Below are positions 14,539-15,683 of a DNA stretch of 15,683 bases, piece by piece. This DNA comes from JBHPGW01 sp042569785. Its GTDB lineage: Bacteria > Planctomycetota > Phycisphaerae > Sedimentisphaerales > Anaerobacaceae. The notes beneath the pieces were generated by a model that did not search any database, was not told where the DNA came from, and saw only the letters and a list, made by a program, of their open reading frames with translations. Positions within the stretch are counted from its first letter, which is position 1. Every line of letters begins with the position of its first letter. A program made the position numbers and the translations under genes. The stretch covers positions 1 through 15,683 of the forward strand of contig JBHPGW010000059.1 in assembly GCA_042569785.1 (NCBI GenBank). Direction: 5' to 3'.

Positions 14539-15633
14539 TTGCTCCAAAGTTTCAATACGGACTCTAATGGTGTTACAGGGCCGACATTCACGCTCACAGA
14601 TGCTAACGTTGACGGGCTGGGCAGGCTCACCGATGCTAACGAAACTATTACCGAAACGGACGGAAATTCCGTTGCACATATATCAACCTACCAGTATGAT
14701 ATGTTATCGCAATTGACAGATGCTAATATCAGTAATATAAACAGCGCAAACTGGCTGGCACAGTATGGATACCAGAAGAACGGCAGTATAAACATGAAAC
14801 TTGAACAAGGTGAACAGACTGATCTTAGTTACTATGGTCATTTGGTGACTGGCGATAATGATGGCAACTCTGTCGGCTGGGACCTTAATGGCAGGCAGGT
14901 GACGCCATTTAGCGATGATCCCGTAAATTATTTCCTCGAATACGACTGGGATGGCAGATTACGTGAGGGCCAGTACGGCTCGTCCAGCCAAACTATGCAG
15001 GCTGTTTATGACCCCGAAGGAGTAAGGATCGCCAAGATACGCAACTGGAACCAGAACGACTATCATCACAAATACGTTGTAGATTCGACAGGCGAATTGC
15101 CCGCAATTTTGCTGGTGCTCGATGCCAATAACAGCGATGCTATCGTCAAGACCAATATCTTCGCTAACGATCAGATCATAGCCCAGCATGACGGCAACGA
15201 TTCTAACGATCTGTACTTCTATATGCACGACAGGCTGGGCAGTATCCGCCAGGTAATTGATATCGATGCCAATATTGCCAACTATTACACTTACGACCCG
15301 TGGGGGCTGGTATTTGAGACTGATTCTAACGAGATTTTCTTCAATCATTACCGCTTCGCAGGCTACATCTGGGACGATGAAATCTCACAATACTTCTGCA
15401 ACGCCCGCCAATACGACCCCATAACCGCAAGATTCACCAGCCGAGACCCAATAAACGGCGACTTTAAAGAGCCTATGACATTGCATAAGTATCTGTATGG
15501 TGGCAATGACCCGATTAACAATGTTGATCCGAAAGGCGAAACCGGTACTCTTGTAGGCAATTTGGGAGCTATTTCTATAGGGGCAACGGTAACAGGAATG
15601 GTAATAGTTGCAGAAAGAGCGGGCTTGTTGTAA
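14539..15633 (+). CDS. Orphan RHS core fragment with very short tip
   Basis: A headless RHS fragment of about 364 residues. Homology to the first RHS copy begins at about 14539, six bases after the preceding stop, where LLQSFNTDSNGVTGPTF aligns with MLQSFDTTSTGVTGPTF. The frame stays open upstream to a TTG at 14473, but that stretch lies inside the preceding gene and is not RHS-like; no start has a good ribosome binding site. The whole core is present: GLGRLTDANETI, YDPEGVRIAKI, DRLGSIRQVID, NARQYDPITARFTSRDP and NDPINNVDPKGE. Only 30 residues follow the closing DPKGE before the TAA at 15631, against 183 in the first copy, so the tip is probably cut short by whatever lies beyond. This is the form of an orphan rhs tip cassette that can be moved onto a full-length rhs gene by recombination in the core; alone it is likely silent. 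Confidence 0.8.
   Translation: MLQSFNTDSNGVTGPTFTLTDANVDGLGRLTDANETITETDGNSVAHISTYQYDMLSQLTDANISNINSANWLAQYGYQKNGSINMKLEQGEQTDLSYYGHLVTGDNDGNSVGWDLNGRQVTPFSDDPVNYFLEYDWDGRLREGQYGSSSQTMQAVYDPEGVRIAKIRNWNQNDYHHKYVVDSTGELPAILLVLDANNSDAIVKTNIFANDQIIAQHDGNDSNDLYFYMHDRLGSIRQVIDIDANIANYYTYDPWGLVFETDSNEIFFNHYRFAGYIWDDEISQYFCNARQYDPITARFTSRDPINGDFKEPMTLHKYLYGGNDPINNVDPKGETGTLVGNLGAISIGATVTGMVIVAERAGLL
14659..14756 (+). repeat. RHS core repeat block, copy 2
   Basis: Same orientation as copy 1, offset by 2,321 bases, with 97 of 98 bases identical. Recombination between the two would remove the first tip and both small membrane-protein genes and join the second tip to the first core. Confidence 0.95.
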
Positions 15634-15643
15634 ACGGCGGAGC

Positions 15644-15683
15644 AAAAGTGTACCACCTGGCGGGCGGTTGAAAATTGTACCAC
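15644..15683. repeat. Pair of 13-base direct repeats, possible insertion-sequence end
   Basis: AAAAGTGTACCAC (15644-15656) and AAAATTGTACCAC (15671-15683) differ at one base and are spaced 27 bases apart; both are preceded by GGCGG-type sequence. They begin 11 bases after the stop of the shortened RHS fragment. Repeated short motifs at an element end are known from IS21-family insertion sequences, but no transposase is visible here because the window ends, so the identity is open. Confidence 0.4.

Noticed and set aside
1..15683. tRNA, rRNA or CRISPR array
   Set aside because: No cloverleaf, conserved rRNA segment or regular repeat-spacer array was seen on either strand.

Overview
The window looks like bacterial chromosome of moderate G+C with a mosaic right-hand end. 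A giant 2,500-residue protein, RHS proteins carrying many DPING/DPIN-type core motifs, and a PAC2-family gene divergent from enolase would fit a planctomycete (Phycisphaerae/Sedimentisphaerales-like). This is an impression from gene style, not a demonstrated assignment.

Left part (1-2765), ordinary chromosomal genes. A minus-strand PAC2-family gene runs off the left edge (1-383). Divergent from it is a complete enolase gene (eno, 515-1801) with all catalytic residues, followed 35 bases later by a small two-helix membrane protein of unknown function (1837-2325). A convergent PPC/DUF296-domain protein (2328-2765, minus) ends 2 bases from that gene.

Intergenic 2766-3159 is regulatory. It holds a leftward promoter candidate for the PPC gene, a strong rightward intrinsic terminator (2947-2986) with no obvious rightward gene ending before it, and a well-spaced rightward promoter for the giant gene.

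Centre (3160-about 11900), a probable two-gene operon. It consists of a 2,500-residue soluble protein that I do not recognise over most of its length, but whose C-terminal ~350 residues read as an ATP-grasp domain. Twelve bases downstream starts a second ATP-grasp-like protein of about 410 native residues. Two ATP-grasp modules in one operon, one at the end of a giant protein, suggest an undescribed ATP-dependent ligation or activation system. The substrate cannot be told from sequence.

Right part (about 11900-15683), an RHS polymorphic-toxin-like region built from fragments. The 3' end of the second ATP-grasp gene is joined, out of frame, to the inside of an RHS gene that has lost its front. 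That RHS fragment carries YD repeats, the RHS core and a variable Gly-rich C-terminal tip. After it come two AT-rich, overlapping small membrane-protein genes in the position of immunity genes. Directly after them a second, headless RHS core starts, sharing a 98-base block with 97 identical bases with the first. The second copy ends after only 30 tip residues, next to a pair of 13-base repeats that may be the end of an insertion sequence lying beyond the window. The layout matches displaced rhs tip/immunity cassettes that recombine through shared core DNA. Because RHS repeats also mislead assemblers, the ATP-grasp/RHS junction should be confirmed by reads.
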